Assembly (NCBI GenBank): GCA_033220425.1
Contig: CM065647.1
Coordinates: 2,232,001 to 2,296,000, forward strand
Length of the DNA stretch: 64,000 nucleotides
Reading direction: 5' to 3'
Source: Lepraria neglecta
Taxonomy: Eukaryota; Ascomycota; Lecanoromycetes; Lecanorales; Stereocaulaceae
Shown: positions 11,001 through 21,909 of the stretch, in pieces
Position numbering within the stretch: the stretch's first letter is position 1
Layout: every line of letters starts with the position of its first letter
Translations under genes and position numbers: made by a program
The notes under the pieces: model-generated
Told to the model about the DNA's origin: nothing
The model's database searches: none
What the model saw: only the letters and a program-made list of their open reading frames with translations

Positions 11001-12473
11001 GGATCGCCTGAAAGGTTAATTCTCCCGTTCTCCTTTTCTTCAGCGCCGCAAACTAATATTCTTCCAGTCGGGTTGCCAAAGTATTTTGCTAGCGAGCAAC
11101 ATTACGCAGTGAAACAGCCACCAAGCCTGGACAACGGGCCTTCTTGGTTAGAACACCAACGACCTCTTCCATTTACGCCTGGAATACAGTGTGACAACAC
11201 ACAATTAAGCGACCGTATCAAATCTGATCTTGAGCTCTTACGGCAGTTCCAGCCGGAGAAATTTACCGCCGATCGAGACTCCTTGTCCCGCAAATCAGCA
11301 AATTATTACCCCGACTCGGATGAAAAGGAAACCCCCTTCGATCTTCTCAAACGCGACGGGATGAGGGGTGGTCGGAGGGGCTGGACCGCCAAGGCGGAGA
11401 CCCTCGAGGCTGAGACCTCGAAAGCGGAAACCTCGAAGGCGCTTAATGTGAAGACCCTGAAGACCTTGAAGACCATGAAGACCATGAAGATGGAGGCCTC
11501 CTCAAAAGTGGCCAAGGCGGAGGCACCAGAGGGGGAGGCGGAGATCTCAGAATGGGAGGCGAATATAGAAACGACGACCTCAATAGCCACGACTTCGATA
11601 CCGAATAAGATGACCTGTTGCCGGTGTTGGAAACTACATAGTGACAGAAAATCACTCATACCTCACTTAAAATTATGTAAGGGCAAATGTCAGGGTTGTA
11701 AGGAGCTTGGAGTCCCTTGTATCTTTCTCAATGGGATGTCGAAGAGCTGCAACAGTTGTAAAGAACAAGGTGTGGTATGCGGTGGCCGTACAACTCACAA
11801 ACATTTAGAGTCGACAAGAACATTATTCTACGATACTTGTCGCCGGTGTAAACGACAAATGGAGCGCTCTCATCTCAAACGTCATATGCTACAATGTAAG
11901 GGCAAATGTAAGGAGTGCAGCGAACGTGGCATCCCTTGTATATACTCTCGCGCTGTATTGACCTGCGTCAATTGTACAGAGCATGGGTTGGTATGCAGTG
12001 GCGGTCGCACAACTGTCAAATTCACCAAAAAAACCTGTCCACGGTGTGAAGGACAGATAGGGCGCAATCATTCATACACTCACCAACCAAGATGCATGGG
12101 TAAATGCAAGGAGTGCAGCGAATGTGGCATCTCTTGTACTTACCTCTGCAATACCCGGATCAGCCAAACAGTTTTGACCTGCGTCAATTGCACTGAGCAC
12201 GAGTCGTCGTGCAGTGGGCGCGTCACCTACAAGACCGATAAGATCTGCCTTCGTTGTGAAGCAGTACCGGACGTTAGCGTGGACATGTTCAGCAGTCACG
12301 AAACAGACTGCTGGGGCAAATGCGAGAATTGCGCAAAAAGAAATCTTCCTTGTCAGTTTCGGGGCATAAGAGGAAATTGTATAAATTGTAAAGATCAAAA
12401 TCTGGTTTGCAGCGGTCGAATAACCTATAAGAATGATGTTGAGAATAGCCGCGATGTTACTAACAGTTGTTGA
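8066..12473 (+). CDS. Large orphan protein: possible GIY-YIG-like region plus four tandem C2HC/Zn2Cys6-spaced cysteine modules
   Basis: Four exons in phase: 8066-8200, 8246-9581, 9659-11014, 11068-12473, giving about 1,410 aa. Intron 1 (45 nt) removes an in-frame stop. Intron 2 is GC-AG (donor GCAAGT). Intron 3 is GT-AG with a CTAAT branch site and gives KVGLPKYF. An in-frame stop at 8042 supports the start. Residues ~380-425 are acidic (EDSEADPQSNSETEEDSE). Around residue 620 is LTDLYNGSATC, then GLVGEAARMISGH, and near 733 LAESLLMILLGT; this resembles fungal GIY-YIG-type proteins (inference). Residues ~1030-1110 hold a KTLKTLKTMKTMK low-complexity stretch. From ~1122 to the end four modules repeat: C-x2-C-x11-13-H-x3-C, then GKC-x2-C-x6-C-x8-14-C-x2-C-x6-C, ending C(S/G)GR. 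The second half has exact Zn2Cys6 spacing but lacks the basic loop of DNA-binding members. Confidence 0.7.
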
Positions 12474-13167
12474 TAGGAGAAATGAGGGCTGAGGAAGGCG
12501 GCAGCACTACGAACGTGGATATGGTCGAGGCCGAAGACGATTCGTTTTCTGGATCCAGTGATAGGCTAACGTTTTCATGCTTCTTGACACTTGGGCGCGG
12601 ACACAAGATCCATCCGTCAGGTACGTGGCAGCGTATCGAGTGATATGAATATTGAAGGCTAAATGACCCCGTAGACAGCGCCCATGGGCATATCTGACCC
12701 AGATCATCAACCCAAGATTCTCAAACAACACTAGGTACTTCTGGTCATCAATCTGCCTTCCATACAGAGTGTTAGGAGGCACCGCAATCAGAGAACGGCC
12801 CTGTTTGATGGGTTTGGTAGATAGAGAACTAAAGCTTATCCTGAGAAACATGTCGCACCGGCTACAGACAGCACGTTGATGATGCTACTACGCGGCCAGG
12901 TTAGCGTATTCGTCTTTCCGATTATGCTTGGAAGTATATTAAACCAAGATTCCTCCATGCAAGATGTACATGTTATAGACTCAAACGGATGATTATGGCG
13001 AGAATGGGTTTTCGCTTTGTATTTCAATTCTCGATCTGAATTCCTGCACTCTAATGGACAAGAATCAAAGTCCGAATAGTGCCACCATATGACAAGTCTC
13101 CACTGCTTTACCCCAAAGATTCGACCCGTAACCCTGACTGATCCTTCCTCCTTGTATCTTTTGCATC
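12474..13167. other. Intergenic, nothing recognised
   Basis: Between the 3' ends of two convergent genes. A 114-codon minus-strand frame at 12507-12851 has an ATG but no family resemblance and no support from splicing or composition. Confidence 0.45.
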
Positions 13168-13497
13168 TTATCTAAGACGTCTAGCTTCGCGTTCAGACTC
13201 AAGTAAGCAAAGGATATCATCTTCACGGACTATGAATCAACGAGTTAGCCAATCGCTCCCTCATCCCATGAAGAACAAAGCATACCGGGCCCTTTGACAT
13301 TTCGAATGATGGATCGACTTTGATCGTCCATGAACTCAACACGCACTTGAGTCACGCCGCCGCGAGAGCCTACCCTCATTTAGTTGTCATCACCGAGAAG
13401 CAACTTCTTTGCTTCAGGTGGGGGGACATTTCATACCTGTTCGGCCGAGGACTCTGACCACCTTGACAAGCTTAACGGGGACTTTGGAGGAATCCAT
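13168..13497 (-). CDS. rps28: 40S ribosomal protein S28 (eS28)
   Basis: Small-subunit ribosomal protein at the mRNA exit/platform. Three exons, too short to stand out as open frames: 13497-13437, 13369-13286, 13229-13168, giving 68 aa, the family length. The spliced protein starts [20 protein letters not shown], continues [39 protein letters not shown], and ends SEREARRLR, nearly identical to eukaryotic S28e throughout. Both introns (67 and 56 nt) are GT-AG and split codons after their first base. The start is fixed by the universally conserved MDSS N-terminus. It stands alone, as ribosomal protein genes do in fungi. Confidence 0.97.
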
Positions 13498-14859
13498 TGC
13501 AAGTGTATGGTTCTCTTGCTGTGTTTTGCGATGGATCAAGTGGAGGATGTGGTGTAGTAGGTAATAATAAAAGATGCCTAAAAGAAGGATGACTTTGGTG
13601 CGACTCGGCAGTAAACGGGCCGATTGCCGGATGACGGAATTCAACCGCACTTTGAGATCCTCAATGCAAAAGGGAAATGTCCATTCAATCCACGAGCCAT
13701 ACCGAGAAAATGACAAGATGAACGCAAAACCTCCTCGCGCTTTACATGTGGCCATAAACCCAGCCCATATCCTCTAAAAGATCAAAGCTGCGAATCCATC
13801 AAACCGCCCTATACATATCTCGTGTGTCTTAGCAAGCTACCTCTTCCCCCTCCACCCCATCCATTGACCTCGTCTTTCCATCCCTACTGACATGCGCCTT
13901 AAAACAATCGACCACGACCCTCCTCGCATCTTACTTCGCCTCGCCTAGTTTGGACTGGCCTCCAAGACACAATGAAAGAGATGGGACCGACAGCATTCGT
14001 ACCTATGGACACGATGGAATAAAGCGTGGCCAGTCCCGCCGTTGAAGACGTGGCCAGGAGGGCGGCTCGGAGTCTACGCCGAGAATGGCTCGTGGACTGG
14101 AGTACAGAGCAACATGAGCTGCTGCCTCATGAGCTAATACTTTCTCACGGTCTCCACCAGTCCCGAGACCAGATCCTCAAAGCCCATCAAAGACTTCTCG
14201 TGTCCTTTGATGAACCTCACAATCTATGCACCTCCATTTGAAGCCGACGTCAAGAAGGGTGCCCATTTCCACAAACAAAAAAGCAGCATCAACGAATCAT
14301 AGCCAGTCGGGCGGTGCAGCCTTTCAATCGTTCGTATCTCCGTACCACACCTTGCGATCACCTTATCAATAATCCTGGCCCTGCGAAACGAAGAACTCAA
14401 CACCATTGCCGTTGGATTCTCGTCGTTGCTACAATAGGGCTGAGCATGCTTCAAATGAATCGCTGCGGTGTCTCTCAGAATCGAAATATCACAAATTGTT
14501 CGCCAACGCCTCCCGGTGTAACTTGTTCACCACAATGCCCTGGGATCTACATCGGACATTGTTGACGAGTATATACGTCCTGAAGCAGCTAAATGGCGAC
14601 CAGCTAGCGTATAGAGGTGCCCCCTTATATGCCAAATTATACGGTATGAATATTAGTATAGAAATCACATGACAGTAGTTTTTTTGGGTGCACGCAGAAA
14701 AGTAGTTATCACGAAGTTCCGAGTTCAAAGCTCTCTGCACTGCCCCTGCACTGCCTCGCGGCACAGCAACTCTAAATAACACTGTAAGCAATGAATTTCT
14801 GGGATTTACCGGTCAGTACCGTTGGATGGCATTTACATTTCGAGCCCCAAAAATAATGT
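13498..14859. other. Intergenic, no supportable gene
   Basis: Contains the rps28 promoter (a pyrimidine-rich block at about 13840-13870) and several short overlapping frames (14026-14672). Most of these start at non-ATG codons and resemble nothing known. Possible remnants of a decayed gene; no repeat ends were found. Confidence 0.4.
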
Positions 14860-15730
14860 GTGGAAAGGCCTCGTGAAGCGGCGCGAAACCATCACGAATC
14901 GGACGCGACTTCACCTGCACACAGAATATCCGCGTCTCTCCTTCCTCTGAACTCCAAGCTTCTAACATTGGTTGCGACATCGCCGGTGCTGTTTCGCCCG
15001 AACGCGATTGACCTATTGAAACTGAGCATCATGCCCTCTCGCAGCTTTCGAGTACAGGAGAACGGCGGTCCAAAACCAAAACAGGCCATCAACAAGAGGA
15101 CTGCCGTTGTTGATGCAGCCACCGATAGTATTGCTACAGGCACTGCCCGAAGAAAACGACGATCTATATCCCTCAGTTCCGGCCCTGATCTTACAGACAT
15201 ATCAGCCTATGAATCACCGCCCACTACGCTTCCAACCATTGACCAAAACTTAGCCGAAGCAGAGGCTCCCCAGGCCAAAGCCGATGTGGATCAGCCGTCA
15301 GAGAGAAAGCCACAGACCCTTAAAGAAAGAGCACAACTGATGCAGGCCAATCGAGCACGGCGCCATCAGGGCCCTCCAGCACTGAAACGAGAACGACAGC
15401 CTCCAGAAGTTGCTCAGCCGACCAGACTACCTCGTTTCTACTATTGAGCCGAGCCTGCTCCCACTTACAGAACGCGTTCCGGCCATCAACCCGGAGTTCC
15501 TCCAAGAGATCTTCGAGAACCGCTTCAATCCGGAGAAATTGTCCAAATTGTCCAATGACTTCTCGAATTCATGCCGGAGCACCAAACAGGAGAGGAGGAT
15601 TGGCGATTCCGTAAGGATGGTCCACGTTGAAGATGACGCCACTGCTGGAGACACTAAAGACATAGCGTGTCTCTCAATATGCTTTGCTATCTACCCCCAA
15701 GTGTTGATCTACATTACTTCCCTTACATAG
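14860..15730 (+). pseudogene. Orphan reading frames, probably a decayed fungal-specific gene
   Basis: Frame 1 is open to 15447. An internal ATG at 15030 gives MPSRSFRVQENGGPKPKQ and a disordered, proline/basic stretch ending LPRFYY. The +1 frame then continues with TERVPAINPEFLQEIFENRF and NPEKLSKLSNDFSNS, ending with a segment (DTKDIACLSICFAIYPQVLI) that has a regular hydrophobic pattern. The second half resembles, from memory, a fungal repeat-locus family with a 'F.PENL.KL' motif. No GT-AG intron that restores frame was found between the halves, so a frameshift is more likely than splicing. Product unknown. Confidence 0.35.
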
Positions 15731-17143
15731 CCTATAATATGTAGACTGCTGGAGTCGGCTCTACTCTCTTACTTAGATCGAGTGGCTACCTCTCGTCTGA
15801 GACGATTGCCCTTCGAAGACGTTCGAGTATTGCACTTCTCTTTTCACAAGAAAAGAGCAACACTCGGCATTGATGATCCCGCTGGGATGGGAAGCGGCGG
15901 AGAGAGAGCTGATAGCCAAAACACCTGGGCGAGTTGTACGTTCGTGAATTGAACGGTCGCTAAGTCAACAAGAATACTGGACCCGCCCCGTCCCTCGGCC
16001 TCGTATGGTGGACTAAGATAGAATGAGAGTTCCCTCATATCGCGGACTTCTTACCTCGCATCTTGTGATATGACGAGGAGGTCTAGCAAAGGATGAGGGA
16101 AGCGTTTAGAGCAAGGGACTGTGGAAGCTTCGATTCTGACGAGCAGAAAAAAGGTCTCGGACCACCTTGAAAGTCAGATTTCAATGGGTTGGGGAAGAAA
16201 GGGTATGATGACCAAAAATAATGTTTGATGTACTCTACCCTGCAAACTTCGACTCTCTACTCCGAATATTGGGAGGAGGCTTGAACAAACCATTTACTTT
16301 CCAATCTAGATTCAATGTATCGTCAAATTTAACTACTTGACGATTCCGCTTTCTTGTTCTCATCACCGGCACGACAAGCCCTAATGTCTGAGTATTTGCC
16401 ATCATCGCTGCCTCAGTTGGTGAGGACAAGGATCGTTCTCTAGTATAGAAGAAAAAAGCTTTAAACGTGCTGCTTTGTTGTGGTGCGCCGGTATTTCTCA
16501 CTCACGAAAAGCTTCCTTCTACTCTCCCACAAAACTTACTAGTCATTTGATCCCTTCTCTTCTTGTCTCTTTTACTTATCGCTTCATTGACCATGGCGCT
16601 CTTACGAGGCATAAAATCCATTCCACACTCAACGGCCAACAATTACCCCATTCAGCCTACCAACCCTGCACCAGGCATCGACGAAAACTACCGAAAACTG
16701 ACAAGATACATAGAGGCCAATAGAGGCCACCAAAGAAGTGAACCTAATCATCACAATCAGAATACACGGCGCTGACTTCGCTGGCATGGACGTACACCTC
16801 CTCTGTGCAATCTTCCTTGATGGCCTCGCTGCGTGTGATTTCCTTATGGACACGGAGGGCTTGGGTCCTGCTTTCGAGACCCAATACTCAGTCACGGGGA
16901 TGGGAGACAAGAGAGCATTCATGGTAAAGATTGCGTTAAACTAGACTACTATATCAACGTAGTAGATCGTTTCGCTCCTATTATATCACTCCTCTGCTTT
17001 GTTGGGGCCACTATCTCCAAGTAGTAAATCGCAAGACCCCCTTACATCTATGCTACGCTAAAAGAATGTTGACCTGGTAGCTCGCTATCATCATATCGTA
17101 ATTCGTCAAATGAGTGTTTTTCCCTCCCCGGGAACTTCAGCGT
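15731..17143. other. Mostly non-coding; weak split frame at 16592-16944
   Basis: No recognised gene. At 16592 an ATG opens MALLRGIKSIPHSTANNYPI to 16775. A frame overlapping it in another register carries EVNLIITIRIHGADFAG and TEGLGPAFETQYSVTGMGDK, ending at 16944. The two look as if they once were one small gene (a near-duplicate GAGGCCAATAGAGGCCACC lies at the switch, about 16711-16729), but no splice model joins them. Confidence 0.35.
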
Positions 17144-17960
17144 TTAGAAATTCTGGCCTTGGTAAGCAGGGTGGTGAGCCAAATCAGGCCTCTGTACACC
17201 GTTGATGACAGGCACACCTCCATCGCTGACACCCTTGATCGGGGTCGTAGCCATGACTGGAGCGGAAATGTTGCGAGCGGCCGGGCGGTTGTCTGTGTGG
17301 TAAGAAGGCAGAGTGTCGGAAACGGAGCGGCGATTAAGGTAGAACGAGCGTCTCCCGGACTTGGCAGTCCGGACCGAAAGAGAAGGCGAGACATCAACTT
17401 TCTGGGGAGCAGTAGAGCCGTATTTGCGCACTTGACGAGCAGTGATACCCAGGCTCTTCTGGCGGAACGCGTAATTAGCGAAGATGTTGATTACGCCGAA
17501 TAGTGAGACCACGATTCCAGAGGCGATGGTGAGCTGCCAGAAGGTCCTACCGAGGGAATTCTCAGAGGTGGCTGTTTTGTTGAGGTTTCCGAGCACGGAG
17601 ACGCCGAGGATGATCATTAGGACGGCGAGGGTTATGAAGCCCGAGTTGATGGAGAGGAGGGGCCAGTTGTTGGCGATGTAGCGGCGGAAGACGCCGATCT
17701 CGGTGAGTATGAGTGCTACTGTGAGGTTTGTTAGCTGGTAGTTCTGTGAGATGGGGAAGGTAAGGGAGCTTACGGGCTAAGCAGCCAGTAATGACATGTG
17801 ACACGCCATCGAAGAAGAAGAATTTGGAGACGACGAAGGTCTTGATTAGCATGCAGAAGCTTGCTGCGACGATGGCGAGCAAGGCGATGATGTTGCAGAC
17901 GCGGATGACGTTAAGGACGACGTAGCCAGGGCCGGAGAGGGAGCTCTTGAAGAAAGGCAT
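17144..17960 (-). CDS. DUF7598-like four-TM fungal membrane protein
   Basis: Conserved Pezizomycotina membrane protein of unknown role. Exon 1 is 17960-17774 and exon 2 is 17718-17144; the intron is 55 nt with branch GCTAAC. Product 253 aa. Seen: MPFFKSSLSGPGYVVLNVIR, then TM1 (NIIALLAIVAASFCMLI), KTFVVSKFFFFDGVSH, TM2 (ITGCLALALILTEIGVF), RRYIANNWPLL, TM3 (FITLAVLMIILGVSVLG), NLNKTATSE, TM4 (LTIASGIVVSLFGVINIF), then a basic cytosolic tail starting ITARQVRKYG. The order of segments and the FFFFDGVSHVITG core match the family as I know it. The start is the first ATG before the conserved GPGYVVLN. No enzymatic motif is visible. Confidence 0.82.
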
Positions 17961-19089
17961 GTTGCTGTGATGCGTGGGGATTGATTTGAGTTCTGAGGTT
18001 TTGGTTGTGGGGGTTCTCGTTGTGAGGTAAAGTGTAGAATCCGGCTCGGGGTTTGGATGCGAAAGAGGAAGCTTGGTGCTGCACCGCAGGCGATTAAAGT
18101 GTTTTAAGTAGGGTGTTTGAACAGAGAGGTCGACGCAGTCGAGCAAAGAAAGAGATGGTAGTGAGTTGTAAGACAATAGATTGAGAAGAGAACAAAGAGC
18201 GAGTCCCCAGGACGGCTTTGATGTGGCAAAAGACAATGGGACTATTGATGAAAGAAAAAGAGAATGAGACAATGGGAAGGGTCAATAGATATTCACTCCA
18301 TTCATCGGTCACGCCTTGTTAACGCGCCCTTTGTGTCACTATTCACGTCGGACAATAGGATTCTTGATACCCCACAATAGAATCCTCAGAGCCCCATGCA
18401 AGCGCCATATCCAAAGGAAAAGCTTGTCACTCCGAAAGGCTCAAACGACTTTGTAACTATGATCAGTTGCTGCAGGAGTCTGCAGATTTCGTCCCTTCTG
18501 AAACCGAGGCCGTGGAGTGGACCTTGTTGCTCGAAACCTGGGGAAGGTCTTGTTTCAGGTCTTTGTCGTGGCGGCTACGACGCGATTCCGAAACAGGACG
18601 CGTTGGTGGTTGAGTCACACTAAGTTTTGGTTGGACAAATGGGTCAGAAGACATGATTCACTATTTGAATCTCCTTGAGGAAGGCCTTTGGAGGGGAGAT
18701 GTTGTCACAAGTTTCAGATATAACAATCTTGAAGTGAATGGGATGAGACGGTTCAAGCACGCTAAGTACACTTTGAGTAAGCGCATTTGATTAGCGCAAT
18801 TTCTGTCGAAATCGGACTGTTCAGACCGACCATTTTCAAACCAAGCTCTCTCACTTATAAGACGCTCTCGAAAGAAGACCTTGCGAGAAGATTTTTAGAA
18901 AAGAAGCAGAAGAATACTTTTGTAACACAATGCGAAGACTCAACAAGCCTTTTGACGGAGCTATAACGTAAAAATCTGGGATTGCCCAAATGAGACTGGT
19001 GTCTAGGAAGTGAATCTTGACATGGGGGTTCTTAAATGATGCCTACCAGTATATACAACATTCAAATACATCAAAGGAACATGCACGTC
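17961..19089. other. Intergenic, nothing recognised
   Basis: Promoter side of the DUF7598-like gene plus about 800 bp of sequence without a convincing frame. The minus-strand open frame upstream of 17960 (to 18272) is 5' leader, not protein. Confidence 0.45.
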
Positions 19090-20226
19090 TCACCCAGATG
19101 GTACCGCACCATTCTGTCTCACCTGCGTGACTTGCTCCCAGACCGTAATACCATCGGCATACTTCCTCGCCTCTTCCTCTAACGAAGCAACCTTTATCCT
19201 CCCACTCAAAGCATTTCTAACACCCTCAACTACTTCCCGCTCATCCATGATCTCTCCCGTAATCTGGCCCTCCCTTCTCCAATACGCTTCAGTCTTCCCC
19301 CTCAGCCCCTCGTCACGCACAATCGCATTCCTTACGATACCAACAGCACTCAGCTTTCCCCTAGCATTCTCTAACACCCGCATTGCCGTCTCCATCCTTT
19401 CCGCTGAGCTGGGTGGCTTCACGAACATCCTGTTGGTAGATGACAGCCAAAGCAACACGGCCAGGCATGCGTCTGCAAGGGCGATGGCCACTCCACGAAA
19501 CAGCCGCATGCGCCAGAAGAAGTGGACATACTCCTCTGGGCGATGTACTCGCGCGTTGGCTTTCCAGTCATAGCTTTGGAAGAGGTAAAATTCAATGAAT
19601 GCTAAAGCTATGGCTGTCCATGCAGCGACGCTTCGCCATCTGTTGGCATAGATACGCGATATAGCCGACGAAGTCGCTAAGCCGAGAGCGAATGTGTGTA
19701 GGATATGAGGGAGCATGATCGAGGGTAGGGCGTAATAGAAGTATGTCATTGGCTCGTCGGATACGCAGAAACCACAATTTGTCACAACCTCTGGGCCATA
19801 GGTGAAGTAAAGGAGTCTGGAGTCTAGGGAAGCAAGTTTCGGCCGCAGGGTGCTGTCATTTTCTGTAAGGCCATGTTCTCCGCGCGCGAGGGCAAGTCGG
19901 GTGAACAGGACATCATTCGGCGTTTGTAGTCGGGAGGAAGTTGTTGTAAAGATATTCTCTGGGGAGAAGTATGGGAGCGTGGAAACAAGGGCTAGGAGGG
20001 CGGAGATGAAGAGGATGTTGAGGGAGGAGATGACTGGACGTGGTACTGGCTGTTTTGGTGCCGGCGCAGTAAGAGCTGTCACTTTTTGTGTGCGATACCA
20101 TGTTATAAGTTTCGGGACGAGGAGGGGCCCAACTGTGAAGAGCAAGGTCTTGAGACTATAGAGAGATTAGCAGCTTTCACTTCGGTGATGAGTGTGCCTA
20201 AGTACGAACGTAGAAAGGCTGACCAT
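19090..20226 (-). CDS. Conserved fungal multi-pass membrane protein of unknown function
   Basis: Exon 1 is only 17 nt (20226-20210, encoding MVSLS plus two bases) and exon 2 is 20155-19090; intron 54 nt with branch GCTAATC. Product 360 aa. The spliced start MVSLSTLKTLLFTVGPLLVP is a hydrophobic helix. Further helices are SLNILFISALLALVSTLPYF, a pair around TYFYYALPSIMLPHILHTFA, AAWTAIALAFIEFYLFQSYD, and RGVAIALADACLAVLLWLSS. A cysteine pair (TNCGFCVSDEP) lies in the loop after helix 2, followed by a basic/acidic C-terminal helix region of ~120 residues (MRVLENARGKLSAVGIVRNA). It looks like a conserved ascomycete family with no assigned role. Without the small first exon the frame has no ATG start. 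Confidence 0.78.
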
Positions 20227-20499
20227 AGCGGCAATTCCTTTGATAATGTGGGTTATTGCGAGATTGTGCAGCACGGAATATGAAGGAGTTGAAAAAGACC
20301 AACGTTCATGTCGGGCTGAAACGCCTTTGCATACCTCGTCCTGAAACACGGCAGCCAACCGGCAGGCCGCTGAGCCGCACCAAGCAAAGTCAGAATTTTT
20401 TCCTCCGCACCCAATCACCTCCATCAAACTTTGACGCGATAGCTTCACATTCAGCCTACCACATCATTGCCTCATCTTTTATGTCTCTCAATCGCCTGA

Positions 20500-21640
20500 T
20501 AAGCATCGCTTCCGAGGCCAGCTACGAGACCAACCTGTACGTGGTGCTGGCTGCGAACCTTCTGCTTGTTAGGAGAGCCAATAGGTCTCATCAGTTACGA
20601 GACCGACTTGCCGTGGTGCTGACTGTGCAGCCATCAGGTGCTCGCACTTCCTGAAGCTGAAAGATCGATCGATACACCACAGAGTTACGAAAAAAGATTT
20701 GGATCTACCCGTACGTGGGTGACCACTATATACAAGATTCAGTCGTATCTATCGAGATACTCGAATCTACAGAATTACCGATGTTCTGAGCAGGATATAC
20801 AATGTGAGGAACTGATGCACTACAGTATCCCTATTCCTGTAACATTGCAGTTCAAGCTCAAATTTCGAGACCAGCACCAACTTTGCACTGGCTACACACC
20901 TCCTTCTACTTAGGAGAGCCAGATGGTCTCAAAGAAGTTGGTGTTTACGATAGGACGAGCTACGCTGGCTATCGCCAAAGCAATGAAGAAGTTTTCATAC
21001 CATCAAGAGCATCCTCGGCTCCAACGGCCAGGTCCACGTACTTCCAGAGGTTGAAGCTCTATCGGGACTACCAAAGAATTCGATGCATTGTCATCGCTAT
21101 ACAAAAAAGATTCAGTTGAATCCACATACACGAATCTGAAACATATCCTGGTGTGTCCGATGAACAGTCTGACTAAGACATCCAATATAAGGAATGGATA
21201 CTCAACAGTACCCCTCTTCCTGTAACATTGGAATCCGAGCTCTGATTGATACCACGCACCGGATGAGTGACTGCTGAGGTCTCACCCTCGCAGACGTACC
21301 TCCTTCGCAGGCGTGGCTTTCAGGGGGAAAGATTTCGTCGAGACTGCCAAAGAATTCGATGCATTGTCATCACTATACACAAGATTCAGTCGTATTCCAC
21401 ATACGCGGATCTGAAGAAATTCCGATGCTGTCGATGATCTAGGGAAGATTTCCAATGTGAGGAACGGATGCACCATAGTGTCCCTCTTCCTGCAACATTG
21501 GCATTCGAGCTCTGATCAGTTTCACGATACGGAGGAGTGACTCTGCTGGGTTTTCATGAGCTCCCTAGTAGGCGGACCTCCTTCGTGGGCGTGGCTTTCC
21601 GAGGAAAAGTTTCATCGACACCATTCGCCAGATTCACAAC
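20500..21640. repeat. Degenerate tandem repeat array, ~270-380 bp units
   Basis: At least three diverged copies. The word CCTGTAACATTG/CCTGCAACATTG recurs near 20836, 21218 and 21489. ACCAAAGAATTCGATGCATT recurs near 21070 and 21346. ACAAGATTCAGTCGTAT occurs near 20730 and 21382, with a variant at 21107. GAGACC(A/G)ACxTG words recur at 20526 and 20601. Units carry no shared open frame, so this is non-coding. It separates the 19-20 kb gene from GET1. Confidence 0.65.
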
Positions 21641-21909
21641 CACAAAACACTGCCGTCCCAGGCAGGTAGAAATGCCCATGTGTGGCACTTTCGAAGCTTT
21701 AGCGATCTTTTCTCCTATGGTCACTCAGAGTCAAAAAGAATGCCTAGACCGAATCAACGACCTCTGCCAAGGGGTATCTCGCTTCGTGTTGCAGGATCGA
21801 GCGCAAGCCATGAAAGATTTCTGCGTCAATAGAACGAGAAACATTTTATCCATAGTCGTCTCTCATTCAATGTACAACCGTTTTAATACACAACTTTTTC
21901 CTCCCACCT

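Noticed and set aside
11306-11655. Val/Phe- and Pro/Ser-rich minus-strand frames
   Set aside because: Antisense shadow of the KTLKTLKTMK low-complexity coding stretch.
12507-12851. 114-codon minus-strand frame with ATG
   Set aside because: No resemblance to a protein family and no neighbouring exon; likely chance.
14224-14791. Overlapping short frames on both strands
   Set aside because: Mutually overlapping, mostly non-ATG, no family signal.
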